Part shown: positions 1 to 12,800 of the stretch, one piece after another
How the letters are laid out: each line of letters opens with the position of its first letter
How positions within the stretch are numbered: the first letter of the stretch is position 1
Origin: Alopecurus myosuroides
Taxonomy: Eukaryota; Streptophyta; Magnoliopsida; Poales; Poaceae
Length of the DNA: 64,000 bases
Assembly: GCA_028641055.1 (NCBI GenBank)
Contig: CM054057.1
Location: 582,519,158-582,583,157 of the forward strand
Direction: 5' to 3'
Program-made: the position numbers and the translations under genes
The notes under the pieces: generated by a model
What the model saw: the letters and a program-made list of their open reading frames with translations, nothing else
Told to the model about the DNA's origin: nothing
Database searches by the model: none

Positions 1-246
1 AGAAGAAATCTGTTTCCTGCGCAGAAATCCGAAATATAGGCTCAACTTTCCACTAGTGGCTTTACTTGGCTCAACAAAAAATCAAAAGAAAAGATACAGC
101 GGGGTTGCTAAGGAAATATACAACACCCTGGTGCAAGCACACCAAAGAAAACTAAGGAGAACTGAATGAAAACAGAGAAATAAAATGGGTTGTCTCCCGG
201 TAGCGCTTTTCTTTAACGCCTTTCAGCTAGGCGTAGAAAAATCAAC

Positions 247-2264
247 TCAAGTATTCTCAAGAGAGGAAGCATCAATATAATATTTTGCTCTAATAGTAGA
301 GTCAAAGGTTAGCTTCATCTTCTTTCTAGGAAAGTTTTCCAAACCTTTCTTGAGGGGAAGTGGATATTTAATACTCCCCTCTTTCATATCGATAACAGCA
401 CCAACAGTTCTAAGAAAAGGTCTTCCCAAAACAATAGGGAAAGAAGAATTGCATTCAATGTTTATAACAACAAAATAAACAGGTGCAAGGTTAATATTAA
501 CCATAATAAGAACATCATCAATTCTACTAAGAGGTTTCTTCTTAGCATTATCAGCAAGATGAACATCCAAATAACAGTGTTCCAACGGTGGTAAATCAAG
601 CATCTCATAGAGCTTTTGAGCAATAACAGAGATACTAGCACCAAGATCACACAAAGCACTGCAATCAAAATCATTTACTTTTATCTTAATGATAGGTTCC
701 CAACCATCATCTAATGTTCTAGGGATAGATGTCTCAAGTTTCAACTTTTCTTCCCTAACTTTCATGAGAGCATTGGTAATATGTTTAGTAAGGGCCATAT
801 TCATGGCACTAGCATTGGGACTTCTAGCAAGCTTTTGTAGAAACATAATAACTTCAGAGATATTGAATCATCAAAATCAATATTATTATCATCAAAAGTA
901 ATGGAACCATTATCTCTCATACTTCTAAAAATTTCAGCACTTTTATCAGAAGTAGTGTCAGCAGGTTTAGGCAATTTAGCACGTTTCACCAAAGGAGTAG
1001 GGACTTTATTAACACCAACTACTTTACCATTGATAGTAGGAGGTTTACTAGCACTTGGACCTTCAGTTTTACTAGTTGTTGTGATAGTACAAACTCTAGC
1101 AATATTATTCTTTTCAGCTAGTTCTTCTTCTCTTTCCCACCTAGCACGTAATTTAGCCATCAATATAACATTATTGCCTATTTGAACTTGGATGGCATTC
1201 AAAGTTTTATTTTGTTTAACATCTTGTGGCAAAACCTTCTGTTTTAGAAAATCAACATCATTAAAAGCAGTTTGTGTACTAATAAATTATTTAAGCATGT
1301 TTTCAAGATAAGAGGTAGAGCTTTAATTATTATTGTAGGAGTTTCCATAAGAATTACCATAACCATTATTAGGAGGGTAGGGTATATAATTGTTTCCACC
1401 AAAATTGTTTCTATAAGCATTGTTGTTAAAATTATTATTTCTAATAAAGTTTACATCAACATGCTCTTCTTGAGCAACCAAAGAGGCTAAAGGAACATTA
1501 TTAGGATCAACTTGAGCTTTACCATTAACAATCATAGAAATAATAGCATCAAGCCTTTCACTTAAAGAGGAGGTTTCCTCAACAGAATTTACCTTCTTAC
1601 CTTGTGGAGCTCTCTCAGTGTGCCACTATGAATAATTTATCATCATATCATCAAGAAGCTTTGTTGCATTGCCCAAAGTGATGGACACAAATGTACCTCT
1701 AGCGGTTGAATCCAATAGGTTCTTTGAGGAGAAATTTAGTCCTGCATAAAAGGTTTGAATCATCCAAGTAGTCGGTCCATGAGTGGGACAATTCTTCACC
1801 ATAGTTTTCATTCTTTCCCAAGCTTTAGCAACATGTTCATTATCAAATTGTTTAAAATTCATTATGTCACTTCGCAGGGATATAATCTTAGCAGGAGGAT
1901 AATATTTTCCAATGAAAGCATATTTACACTTAGTCCATGAATCACTACTATTTCTAGGCAAAGATAGCAACCATTCTTTAGCTCTTCCTCTCAAAGAGAA
2001 AGGAAATAATTTCAGTTTAATAATATCTCAATCCACATCTTTATATTTTTGCATCTCACATAGTTCAAGAAAATTATTATGGTGAGCAGCAGCATCATCA
2101 GTACTAATACCAGAAAATTGTTCTTTCATCACAAGATTTAATAAAGCAGGCTTAATCTCATAAAAAGCAGCAGTAGGAGCAAGAGGAGCTATAGGTGTGC
2201 AAATAAAATCATTGTTGTTTGTGCTAGTGAAATCACACAACTTGGTATTCTCAAAGGAACTCAT
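247..2264 (-). pseudogene. gag and aspartic protease remnant of element A
   Basis: Encodes the capsid-type Gag and retropepsin-like region of an Athila-like element. A start near 2264 (protein begins MSSFENTKLCDF) leads into a gag domain (GRAKEWLLSLPRNS, WERMKTMVKNCP). An Asn/Gly/Tyr-rich linker near 1323-1535 stands where a zinc knuckle would be expected. A protease-like segment follows (CDLGASISVIAQKLYEML, then VLGRPFLRTVGAVID) at about 360-660. Breaks relative to element B include an in-frame stop at 2028-2030 (KYKDVD followed by TGA) and frame changes near 1620 and 830. No integrase, reverse transcriptase or RNase H follows; the frame stops at 247 and non-coding DNA begins. The element is therefore either non-autonomous by design or heavily deleted. 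The same arrangement in element B favours the former. Confidence 0.75.
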
Positions 2265-2465
2265 TTTAGCAGAATAAAAGCAAGCAAAGAAATAACAGCT
2301 ATGAAGTAAACTAATTTTTTTGTGTATTTGATATAGAGAAATAAACTATTTTTTTGTGTTTTTGATATAGAGAAATAAAAACAAGACAAAAATAAAAACA
2401 AGACAATAAAAACAAAATAAAGAGATTGAGAGTGAGAGACTCCCCTTGCCAGAAGACTTCCTTCT

Positions 2466-2482
2466 CCCCGACAACGACGCCA
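2466..2482 (-). promoter_or_regulatory. Primer-binding-like site of element A
   Basis: Minus-strand TGGCGTCGTTGTCGGGG lies about 11 bases inside the LTR edge. The same spacing and a related sequence occur in element B at 21924-21940. TGGCGCCGTTGCCGGGG is the usual form in grass elements of this type. Confidence 0.55.
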
Positions 2483-2493
2483 GAAAAATCCTT

Positions 2494-3117
2494 GATGGCT
2501 GATGTTGGGAACCCCAAGAGGAGGGTGTGATGAGCACAGCGGTAGGAGTTTTCCCCTTAGTTAAGAACCAGTGTTATCAATCCAGTAGGAGAAGGAGAAT
2601 CTTCAGAAGGTTGATGCCACTGACGGTGGTGCTGGCGCTTCACCGGTGTTAGCAACAACGTGGAACCTGCACACAACACAATCAAAATACTTTGCCCCAA
2701 CGGTACAGTGAGTTTGTCAATCTCACCGGTCTTGCTGAAAACAACGGTTAGACGTATAGTGTGGAAAAACAGTGTATGCTTGCAGAAAGTAAAGAGAGCA
2801 GCAAATTGTTGTGGGTTGTTTAACAGTGTGGAAAAATGGACCGGGGTTCATAGTTTCATTAGTGGTGTCTCTCCATAAAAGATAGCATGCTGGCTGAACA
2901 AATTACAGCTGGGCAATTGATAAGTAAAGGTTGCACCGTAGTGCACAATATGACATGAAGATTACTATGTTATTTAGTGCGGGAATTACAACAAGATACA
3001 TAGACTGACATCCATCTGCATCTATGATTAATAATCCACCCTCGGGTTATCATCCGAACCCCCTCGAGTATTAAGTTGCAAGCAACAGATAATTGCATTA
3101 AATATAGTGTGTAATAT
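2494..3117 (-). repeat. LTR of element A, first segment
   Basis: Starts TGATGGCTGATGTTGGG and matches the left part of the element B LTR beginning at 21951. It is interrupted at 3117 by the CACTA insertion and resumes at 15621-15624. The last three bases (TAT) are the CACTA target duplication. Confidence 0.8.
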
Positions 3118-3131
3118 CACTACTAGGAAAA
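3118..3131 (+). repeat. Left terminal inverted repeat of the large CACTA
   Basis: CACTACTAGGAAAA, immediately after the TAT target copy. It pairs with 15606-15620, differing by one extra G. Confidence 0.95.
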
Positions 3132-3148
3132 CAGCTATAGGAGTGATG

Positions 3149-3492
3149 ATACCCGTGACGCACCAGCAAAACGGCGCGTCACGCCTAATAGCCGTGGCGC
3201 ACCACAGTTTGGTGCGTCGCGCCTATAGCCTTACCCGCGGCGCACCAAACGGAAGGCGCGTCGCGCCTATGTGTGGGGCCGGGGTGGCGAGCCACCGAGG
3301 CATACCCGCGACGCACCGAGCCACTGGTGCGTCACGGCTATGTGGGATAGGCGCGACGCACATGCCCGTGGTGCGTCACGGCTATGTGTTCCACGTGTAG
3401 CATCTATAGCTGTGACGCACCGTAGGCAGGTGCGCCGCGCCTATCCCATATAGCCGTGACGCACCAACAGCACGGTGTGTCACGGGTATGCC
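3149..3492. repeat. Left subterminal repeat block of the CACTA
   Basis: About a dozen copies of a motif around CCGTGACGCACC and its inverse GGTGCGTCACGG, often arranged as facing pairs. In En/Spm-type elements such subterminal arrays are bound by the second transposon protein. Here that role is inferred from position and repetition only. Confidence 0.85.
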
Positions 3493-4138
3493 TGGGAGCA
3501 ATTTAAGTGGTTGGGACCACCCCCCACCTCCCATCCCCCCATATCTCCACCCCATTTTAGATCTGGTCGCCACCCACCTCCTCACCACCCCATTTTCCCC
3601 ATTTTCCCACCATTTAAAACTTATTTAACCTATTTTATTTGATATATATGTGAGGGCAATCTAGTAAACACTTCTCTCCACCCCCATCCCTCACTTTACC
3701 ACTTTCCCTTCCATCTTTTTCACTCCCTATAGCCACATACACACGTACTCTCTCGGTCTCGAGTCGGAAAGATCTATAGTTGGTGAGTTGTTGGAGGGAT
3801 ATGTATATGTGTTGTATGTATGTGTGTTGATCTCGCTCTCTCTCATAGATCTCGCTCGGTATCGGCCGGTGCGTCGTCACAAAAGATTCATATGGTTGCA
3901 TATATACATATGCGAAATTGTGTTGCGTATTTTTGATGAAATTTGTGGATGTCTTAAAAATGAGTTGACATGTGTTGCCAAAATATTGATTCATTTCCAT
4001 TTCGGCGACCACGCACTCCGAGAATGTCCTATTTTTAGCATAGGTCATGCCGAATTGTTCCGTCGATGACCATGCATGCATCATCCATATATTACGTAAT
4101 TTGATTCTAATTAATTTGTCCTTTGATCTTTTTTTACT
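3493..4138 (+). other. Leader between subterminal repeats and transposase
   Basis: No convincing coding sequence. It holds a C-rich stretch (3510-3610), a CT-rich stretch near 3750-3870, and a pyrimidine tract ending in TATGCAG at 4136-4143, which looks like an intron acceptor. The first transposase exon is therefore probably upstream, non-coding or unrecognised. Confidence 0.4.
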
Positions 4139-7100
4139 ATGCAGGCAACCATGCATATAAGCACAGGCACCGTGGCTAGATTTATGAAACATGCGACGGC
4201 CGAAATGTTTCTAAATAACATGACGGAGATAAGATGTCCTTGTCGAAGATGCAAACTGAAACACTTGATCAGATACAATTGTGGTGACTTGGAGTCACAC
4301 CTTATCCGTCGTGGTTTCATGGATGGCTACACTCTTTACCCGACAAGTGATGAAGATGAAGAGTCTCCCGGACATGATGAAGGACATCATGATCAAGATG
4401 AAGGACATGATCATAATCAAGACGAAGGACATCGTGATAAAGATGCCGGACATGATCATAATCAAGACGAAGGACATCATGATGAAGATGTCGGTACATC
4501 GTCGTCGGACTGGGTGCGGGACCCTCATGTCCAAGCTCTGCTTCTCAAGGAGACTAGCAACACCAGAGCTGCTGCTAGAGAGAAATCGAAGTTGTCGCAA
4601 CTGGAGATAGACGCCGTTACTCCATTGTATGAAGGATGCGTGAGCGAGGATACCCGTCTGAACGTAACGTTAAGGACCCTTGAGATGAAGACAAAACACC
4701 GATGGACCGATGCGAGCTACGATGAGAACATGGAATTCTGGCACGGCCGTCTACCCACGGGGAACAAGTGTCCAACGAGCATCGAGGAGGCCAAGAAAGT
4801 CGTGTGCCCTCTGGATTTACCTCACGTGAAATACCATTCTTGCATTAATGACTGCATCATCTATCGGGGCGCGGACGCGAAGAGAACCACATGCCCGGTG
4901 TGCGATGCAACTCGATACAAGCCAGGGAAGAAGGCCTCTCCTCGAAAAGTGGTGTGGTACTTTCCGATAACTTCCCGTCTGCAGCGGTATTTCGCAGACC
5001 CCACATAGGCGAAGCTCATGTGATGGCACGCGGAAAGGAAGAAGCCAGAAGAGCATGATGGAATTGATCCGGAGAAGGATGACACGATGCTGACACACCC
5101 CTCAGATGCTAGCCAGTGGAAGGCGCTAGACATCGAATACCCCGAATTCGGCGATGATCCAAGGAACATCAGGTTGTGCATGAGTACGGATGGATTAAAT
5201 CCTTTTGGCAAACACAGCATCACCCATAGCACCTGGCCCGTGTTTGTATGTATATACAACCTACCCCCTGGTTGTGCTTGAAGAGGAAGTACATACAGAT
5301 GAGTATGCTTATTCAAGGGCTGAAACAACCAGGTAACGACATCAATCTGTATGTCCAGTTGTTGGAAGAGGATCTAGCCACGTTATGGGACGAGCCAGCC
5401 AATACGTGGGACGCCTATGGAGAAACGTTTTTCCCAATGAGAGCCGCGCTCATCACGACGGTGCATGACTACCTCAGTTACGGATGTCGCGGGGCAGGTG
5501 ACGCACGGATTCTGTGCATGCGTTAGGAGCATGGATGACACTACGTATCTCCAGCTAGAGAGAAACCCCGGGTCTTTGAAAACCGTGTTCTTGGGGCATC
5601 GAAGGTGGCTTCGCAAGGATGACCCGTGGAGAAAACGCAAAGATCTGTTCAACAATGAAGTTGAGATGCGAAGAGCCCCACGTCAAGGGAGCGGCGAGGA
5701 AATCGACGAGCTGTTGAAGAACTGGAAAGAGTGCCCTGCGCCGGGAAAGAAGCGAAAGGCGCCAGCGCCGTTGGAGGGTGTATGGAAAACAAGGTCTGTT
5801 CTCTGGGGCCTGAGGTACTGGAAGATTCTCCGCACGCCCAACTTCCTTGACCTCATGCATATCACGAAAAACGTGTGCGAGTGTCTGCTTGGCACCCTGC
5901 TCAACATTCCGGAGAGGACCAAAGATGGGCCGAAAGCAAGGAACGACTTGAGATTTTTGAATATCAGGGGCGAGGTCCACGGAGGAAAACCGGATGATGA
6001 TGACGATGATGATGATGATGTGTTAGATGGGACGGAAGGTCGCCGCAAGGGCAAAAAGGCCAAGAAGACGGAATATTACTGTCCCCCTTCGTGCTTCATG
6101 CTATGCGAGAAGGAGATCGACCAATTCTTCAAGTGCCTCCTTGGAGTAAAATTTCCTTACGGTTATGCGGGGAAGATAAGCAGATACCTAGACGTACCAA
6201 AGCAGAAGTTCAGCGGGATGAAGTCTCACGACTGTCACGTGATGATGACGCGGATACTTCCAGTTGCAATTCGAGGGATAATGGACGAGAACGTCCGGGA
6301 AACGCTGTTTGGACTCTGCAACTTTTTTGACGTCATCTCTCGAAAGTCGATTGGCGTGAAGCAACTCGCAAGGCTACAGGAAGAGATCGTGGTGATACTA
6401 TGCGAGCTTGAGATATACTTCCCGCCCGCATTCTTCGACATTATGGTGCATCTCCTTGTCCATGTCGTGGATGATATCATCCAGCTCGGGCCGCCGTTTT
6501 TACACTCCATGATGGCGTTCGAAAGGATGAATGGTTCCATCAAAGGATACGTCCGCAAAAGGGCCCGTCCAGACGCAAGCATTCCCAAGGGCTTTCTGAC
6601 AGAAGAGTGCATCTCTTTCTGCACGAATTTTCTAGACAAAGATGAGAACCCTGGTCTGCCTGTAAACAGGCACTTTGGCAGGCTCGCTGGATGGGGACAC
6701 CGCGAGGGCCAAAGCGAAATGAATGTCGACTTTCAGGGCCGACGCAACGACTTTGACAGAGCAAACCTAGTCGCGCTACAACATCTAACAGTGGTCGATC
6801 CTTGGTTGGAAAAGCACAAAATGCTAATCGCGAAGTATTACAGTGACCGGGGACAACATAGGACCGAAGCAGAAATAATCAGAGAGCACAACATCCATTT
6901 CACACAGTGGTTCAGGGAGAAGATTATGACCGATCACCCGGAGAGGCCTTATTCTGAAGAAGAAAAAATCATACTCACATTGTCACAAGGCCCCGCACAT
7001 AACCTCATGACATATCAGGCATACGATATCAATGGTTACACATTCTACACGGAAAATAAGGAACGGAATTGCGAATACCAGAACTCGGGGGTAACGATGG

Positions 7101-7598
7101 AATCATTAACAGGTGACGTCAAGGAAAGATACTATGGTAGGATCGACGAGATATGGGAACTCGACTACTGCGGAGAGAAGGTGCCAATGTTCCGCGTCAG
7201 CAAAGAGCGTCAGGAAAGAAGGACAATATTTCACCACCATGGTGATACCTGTAGCCAAATCCGGCACGAATGTCACCGCAAAAAATGAGCCATGGGTCTT
7301 GGCTAACAAAGTGGACCAATGCTTCTTCATTACTGACCCGACAAGGCCTAGCCGTGTTGTCGTGCGGAGAGGCAAAAGAAGCATCATCGGAATGGATGGA
7401 GTAGCCAACGAGCAAGACTTTGACCAGTACGGTGACCCGAAAATGGAAGATGACAACAACGATGGAACGAAATACACAACAAGAAGAAGCAGGACAACGC
7501 TACCTACAGGTTGCCCATTCCACCGAAGAAGTCACGGTGTTCCGGGACTGAATTACTCAACCGCGACAAAGAAGGGAAAGAAAATTGTAAAACGCTAG
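4139..7598 (+). pseudogene. TNP2-type CACTA transposase, decayed
   Basis: The transposase that would cut and join the element ends. In order: a transposase-associated N-terminal domain (about 4190-4330; CRRCKLK, HLIRRGFMDGY), a His/Asp/Glu-rich repeat tract (4360-4490), the TNP2 core (about 4800-5950; CPVCDATRYKPGKK, WYFPITSRLQRYFADP, LDLMHITKNVCECLLGTLLN), an Asp run near 5993-6020, a DUF4218-like segment (about 6370-6660; LVHVVDDIIQLGPP, AFERMNGSIKGYVRKRAR) and a DUF4216-like C-terminus (about 7110-7480; YYGRIDEIWELDY, DQCFFITDP). Lesions: two in-frame stops just after RYFADPT (TAG near 5006 and TGA near 5021) and frameshifts near 5270, 5465 and 7230. Identity is secure from the domain series. 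The true start is uncertain because ATG 4139 overlaps a likely splice acceptor. Confidence 0.93.
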
Positions 7599-7892
7599 CT
7601 CTAAGAACAACGATATATGTGTCGTGTGTTTGCATGAATTCGAGGAAGTGATGGCGATGTAATATATATACACTTAATGTTTAAATTGATCTTTCTTGAT
7701 TTTATATTGATTTATTTGAATTTATTTTGAGCTTATATTGATTTATTTCCTAAGGAAAAAATCATTTTTTGAAAAAATGGGGGGTGGGACTAGAACTTGG
7801 GGCAATGGAGCAGTGGCAAAGGGGTCAGGCACTGGGCTAAGCAGCTGGTTCTTCTATAGACCAGCGCGCACGCTTTTTGAATAGATAACAGA

Positions 7893-8051
7893 AATAGGCA
7901 CGACGCACCTCTCATCGCTGCGTCACAGTTAAGTAATGCGCGACGCGCCTCTGCTACGCGCGTCACGGGTACGCGATGCGCGACGAGCATTTCTTTGGTG
8001 TGTCACGGGTAAGCGATGCGTGGCGCATCTTCCTGATGTGCGTCACGGCTA
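7893..8051. repeat. Internal copy of the CACTA subterminal motif block
   Basis: Four facing pairs of the subterminal motif follow one another (for example GCGACGCACC with TGCGTCAC, and GCGTGGCGCA with TGTGCGTCACGGCTA). They lie between the end of the transposase gene and the leader of the second gene. No CACTA terminus is visible beside the block. Confidence 0.75.
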
Positions 8052-9824
8052 TCCTTCCGCCTATTAGGACTGGCCCGTTCCCCTCTCTTCTTCCTCTTCC
8101 ACATCCACATCGATCGCGATCTCGATCAGAACCACCGTCGCCTCCCTGCTTCCTTAGCCTCTCATCGCCTCCGACCAACACCACCCCAAGCCCTAGCCCT
8201 AGCCTCTGCCCTCCCTCTCGCCGCCGCCCACCACCACCCCAAGCCCTAGCCCTAGCCTCTGCTCTCCCTCTAGTCGCCGCCCACCACCACCGAGACGTCG
8301 CCTCTGCATCGACCTAGGAGGAGGAGTAGGCGCAGGACCAGGTCCAGGAGAACGACCAGGAGCAAGAGGAGCTTGGGGCCGTCCCTGTCTCTATCGACTA
8401 GGAAGCTTGGCGTCGTCCCTATAGTCTCCATCGACTGTGCCGTGGTCGTCCCGTCTATCGACCTCGAAGCCCGACGAACAAAGGTGCGCTGCCCCTAGTC
8501 CTCTCCCTCCCCTTCTCCTCGATCCCGCCCCTAGATGGCACGGTATTTGACTTTGCGTCACTAGCAACCAGGCCCTGCTCCCGCAAAATCTCATATTGCT
8601 TACTTCAATGATACAACGAACACGAATAAATTTCGACCTGGAGCTAGCATGTTTCTTCTCTTATCGACAGAGGTTCTAATGCGTAGTGTCTTACAGCGCA
8701 AACTCTGGACTATCCAATCAGCTGTGCGTGCATGATCCATAGAAAATAGATGGTAAATTTAGTTCTCCGGGCAAGTCCAGGTGCAGTAATTACTTCACAA
8801 TTATCTTGCACTTGGGTCTAGCATTTTCGATAGCTAACCACACGAATATCTTGCACTTGAGTGGCGCTCTGTTTTTGCACCCACGGCCAGTCAGTCCCCT
8901 AAAATCTTACAGCGCAATCTCTGAATTTTTGTGTTCAGAACTAGATGTTTAAAAGTTGATCTGTGCCTATTTTTTCTACAGTTGCACACTTGGTTCTACA
9001 TCATTACCATTTCTGGCACACATTTTTATATGATAATTGAGATAAATCTTATGTGTTTTCTCATCTTATGTGTTAGCAGAAAAATAAGTAAAATTACCAG
9101 CATATATATTGTAGCATCAGTGATTTTGATGCTGACATCTAAATAAAGGAGGGTAAATGCTAATTTTCAGATGAACATGTGAGATGGACCTCTGTATCTA
9201 TGTAGCCTGTTGCTAGGCTTCTGCTGCTGTTGCTAGGTTGCTAGGCGGCTGCTGCTGTTGCTAGGTTGATGTTGCTGTTGTATTTCTCCCTTATATAGCT
9301 AGGATACTGCTGTTGCTAGGCTGTTGTTGCTAGGCTGTTGTTGCTAGGTTGATGCTGCTGTTGCTAGGTTGCTGCTGCTGTTGCTAGGTTGCTGCTGTTG
9401 TATTTCTCCCTTATATAGCTTGGATACTGCTGTTGTATATGAAATGACAAGTATTGTGAAATAAACTCTTGGTGTTGTAGTACTGTGTTGTATATGAAAT
9501 GGCAAGTACTGTGTTATTGGATGTGTCAAAATTTCCCGGGAAGAAATCTTGGTGTTGCAGTTTGGTACTTGAACAAATTTGGAAATCTGTCCGGCCATCG
9601 AGCCGTTTAAAACTTTGCAGGGAATTCAAATGAGTTGCCCATTTTCACCGAAATGTTTATTAATTTCCGTTTCGGCGAGAATCGGGCACTCTAGTGTTAG
9701 AAAATTAGCAAAGGTCATGCCGAAATTTTCCCGTGAATTTAGGACTTAGCCGTTTTCCCGTGATCGAGTAGTATGTCGATTTTTTGTTTCCTTTAGATTA
9801 ACCAATAATGTCCCCCTTCAGAAC
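8052..9824 (+). other. Leader and possible promoter of the second CACTA gene, with tandem repeats
   Basis: No protein is recognised here. A roughly 60-bp tandem duplication lies at 8175-8300 (AAGCCCTAGCCCTAGCCTCT core). A C-rich untranslated-leader-like stretch precedes 8500. The repeat at 9187-9440 is listed separately. The interval 8560-9180 is AT-rich and unremarkable. It may contain a promoter and a first intron. Confidence 0.4.
9187..9440. repeat. TGTTGCTAGG/CTGCTGTTG minisatellite
   Basis: Irregular tandem copies of TGTTGCTAGGTTGCTGC. A longer unit ending in GTATTTCTCCCTTATATAGCT appears twice, near 9278 and 9398. Non-coding. Confidence 0.85.
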
Positions 9825-12800
9825 ATGGCACACGACGACGAGGCCGGCAGTTCTAAGCCGTTCTGGCAAGTCTCCGACGAAGAAGATGAGCAATACGACC
9901 CGACGGCGGATGTCGGGGCTGACGCGGACACTAGCGGTGGCGAGGAGGATGACGCCACGACTAGTGGCGCCGGTGATACTACTAGTGGCGCCGCCGGCGG
10001 AAATGACACCACTGATGCCGGCGGTCAGACAGATGGTGGTAGCAAAGCCAAGAAGAGGACGGCAACGAGAAAACGGAAAGAAACAGTCTCCGCACCTACC
10101 GTGAAGAGATCGCGGAAATTGATAGCAGTGGGTATCCAATCGCGCCCGAGGCGGTGGTCAAAGGATTCGGCAATGAAATTGGTTGCATTGTCCGGGACAC
10201 TGTCAGGATCAACACCGATGATCTAAGGAAAAAAGAGAATGCCCATTATCGGGTTGTTCTCTTTAGAAAGCTGCCCGGACGATACTTGTACCCGCATCCG
10301 CTAGACGAGCCGTTTAAGCACAATAACGAAAATCTGGAGGGGAATAAGGTCAACCATTGCGCCATTGGTAAGATGAACACCGCCTTGGGCAACTGAAAAC
10401 ACGGGTGAAGGTTAAGGTCTTGAACCCCAAAAACAGCTTGGAGGATGTTTTAGCGAGTGAGCCGAACATCACCGAAGCTGAACTCCGGGACTTCAAGCTA
10501 CTTTGCGAGAGGGAAGTCGCCAAGGCTAACAGTGATTGGGGCAGAGGATGCGGCGGTTGAACATAGGTACCCACAAACTGGGATGCGGCGGTTACAGAGC
10601 GGCGATTCCCAATTGGGAGAAGGAGGACGCCAAACGTGCAGCAGAGGGCATCCCTGACCCTCTCGCAAGGTACTCACCGCGGACAAAAAACTTCATCAGG
10701 GCCCGGTTTACATATGACCCGGTAGATAATGAGTATACTACCGATGATGAGAAGGTGAAGAAGTTGTATGAAAACTTGGTAAGTAAATACACCACCCTAG
10801 TTAGTTTGCTCTCGACGATCTAGTCGATTGCATTATAGTGTACTGGTAGAATTCTAAACGGTTCACACTAATTGTGCAGAACGCAGAAATCGAAAGTGGT
10901 GGAACCTCGTCATCCATGTCGAGGCTGCACGGCCCGTGGGACGACAATTTAAACAGGGCGGTGAACGTGACGCAGGGGAAGGAAAAGCACAAAAGGCCAT
11001 CAGGTGGCCGAGTTTGTGGCCTGGGCACGACGACGAAGCTCAGAGAGTACTTCAAGGAGCCCAAGGAGGCGAGAAGGAATAGAAGGAGGACCGTCGAAGA
11101 TATCCAACGTGACGAAGCCCGCGATCGTGAGATTGCAGACCTCAAGGCCAAAGTTGACGATATTTGTAATATTGTCAAAGCAGCTTTGGTAGAACAAATG
11201 GGCAGCGTTTTGCCTACCATCTACGATGTGGTTACTCGATGGAATGAAGGAGGTCGAGTGGGGCCGTGCCCGGTGCCTAGCGTGCAGGGCATCAACTCAA
11301 GAGACTTGTCCAGAGTCTCGCCGGCCAACGCCACGATTGCGGACCCACTAGTGACTCCGCCCGCCTACAACACGGCGCCGATAGTGTCTCTGCCCGCCTC
11401 TAGCCGACTGACCATCCGTTGCGCGCCCACAGTGGGCGGTCCTCCGCCGAATGAAGAGCGTGCACCAACGAACGACCGCCGCCTGGCCATCAGTTGCACG
11501 CCCGCCGTCGGCGGTCCATCGCCAGTCAACAGTAGCACGCCCGCCGTCGTTGGCCCCTCGCCACTAGAGGAGCTCGACGCCCTCGTCAGCCAGGTAAATA
11601 GTTAAGCGTTGGAGCGTCGATCTTCCTTTGCCTTAGACTGGCATCTCTGACGCCCTGCATGTTTTCTGCAGAACGCCGACGTTCCATGCACTCTCCTACA
11701 CACAGTGGACGGCGTGTTGAAGGATGTTGCTGTGGGTATGATCGTTCAACCGTCAATCCGCAGGTTCCACAATAGGCCGATGCGCGAAGACGTATATAGA
11801 GTTCGATTGCTTCGGGTGCTGGCGGGCTACGACGACTTGTTGCCTCCCATTCAACCCTACCAGGAAGAAGATGACCCCGATACCCTGATGCTGCTCCAGT
11901 GCCTACCTTGGAACATGGAATGGCCGAAGAGCCAGATTCGCCTGGGGAAGAGGGGCGCCACCCCGCAGACATCGCCTCTAGAACTACCGGCGCGAGGCAC
12001 CACCTCGAAAACAACCCCTCTAGAAGCGCCGGAGCGGATCCATGGCAAGACCGTCTCCGCGCCGTCGCCTACCCCTGACATGGAGATGGCACAACACCCG
12101 GCGGATGACGTTGATCTTGATGCCATGGATTTCATCGCTGATGACTTTGATGGCGGAGATTACATTGCTCCTCCCCCAGAAGAACCCTACCATAGCACGG
12201 AGGCTCGTGGTGAGGCTCCTCCCGCGGATAAATCCAATTGCAAGCGTCTATTCGATTCTCAGGAAGACACGCCTCCAGATGTCGCCCCCTGCACCAAGAC
12301 TCAGAAAAGTGTGAAGGGAGGAGTTATTTCCAGCCCTGGCACAATCCGTAAGGCGGCTAATGAGGAGATTGAGAAGGAGATCATTCCGAAAGCGCCGAAG
12401 CCGCGGAAAAGAGGACCTAGATCCAAGGCCGCAAAGTCCGCGAGCCAGCCTGCTAAGATGCCGCTCCGTGTTCAGGACGGCCCACCTACATCTAGGCATA
12501 CGAAGATGCATGTGATTGGTCAGCCTATGCTTAGCCAGAGCAAGCTCAAGGCCGCAAGTGGGGATATGCGGAGTTTGCATGACAGCATTCTTTATCTTGA
12601 ATCGCGCCTTCTTGAATCCAAGGATCCATCATACCCGGTTTTCATTTCCATGGTGCCAAAGGACTTGGGCTTCGTCGAGTCAACCGACACGGATAGGATA
12701 GTACTGCGGTTTTCGGACATCTTCGATATGTTCCATAGCAATCCGCTGCACTACTCCATGGTCCGCCTATACACGCTCAGTCTGGCGGTGCAAGTCAGCA

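Noticed and set aside
4295..4600. Minus-strand frame opposite the transposase N-terminus with hydrophobic composition
   Set aside because: It mirrors the His/Asp-rich repeat of the real gene on the other strand and has no independent support.
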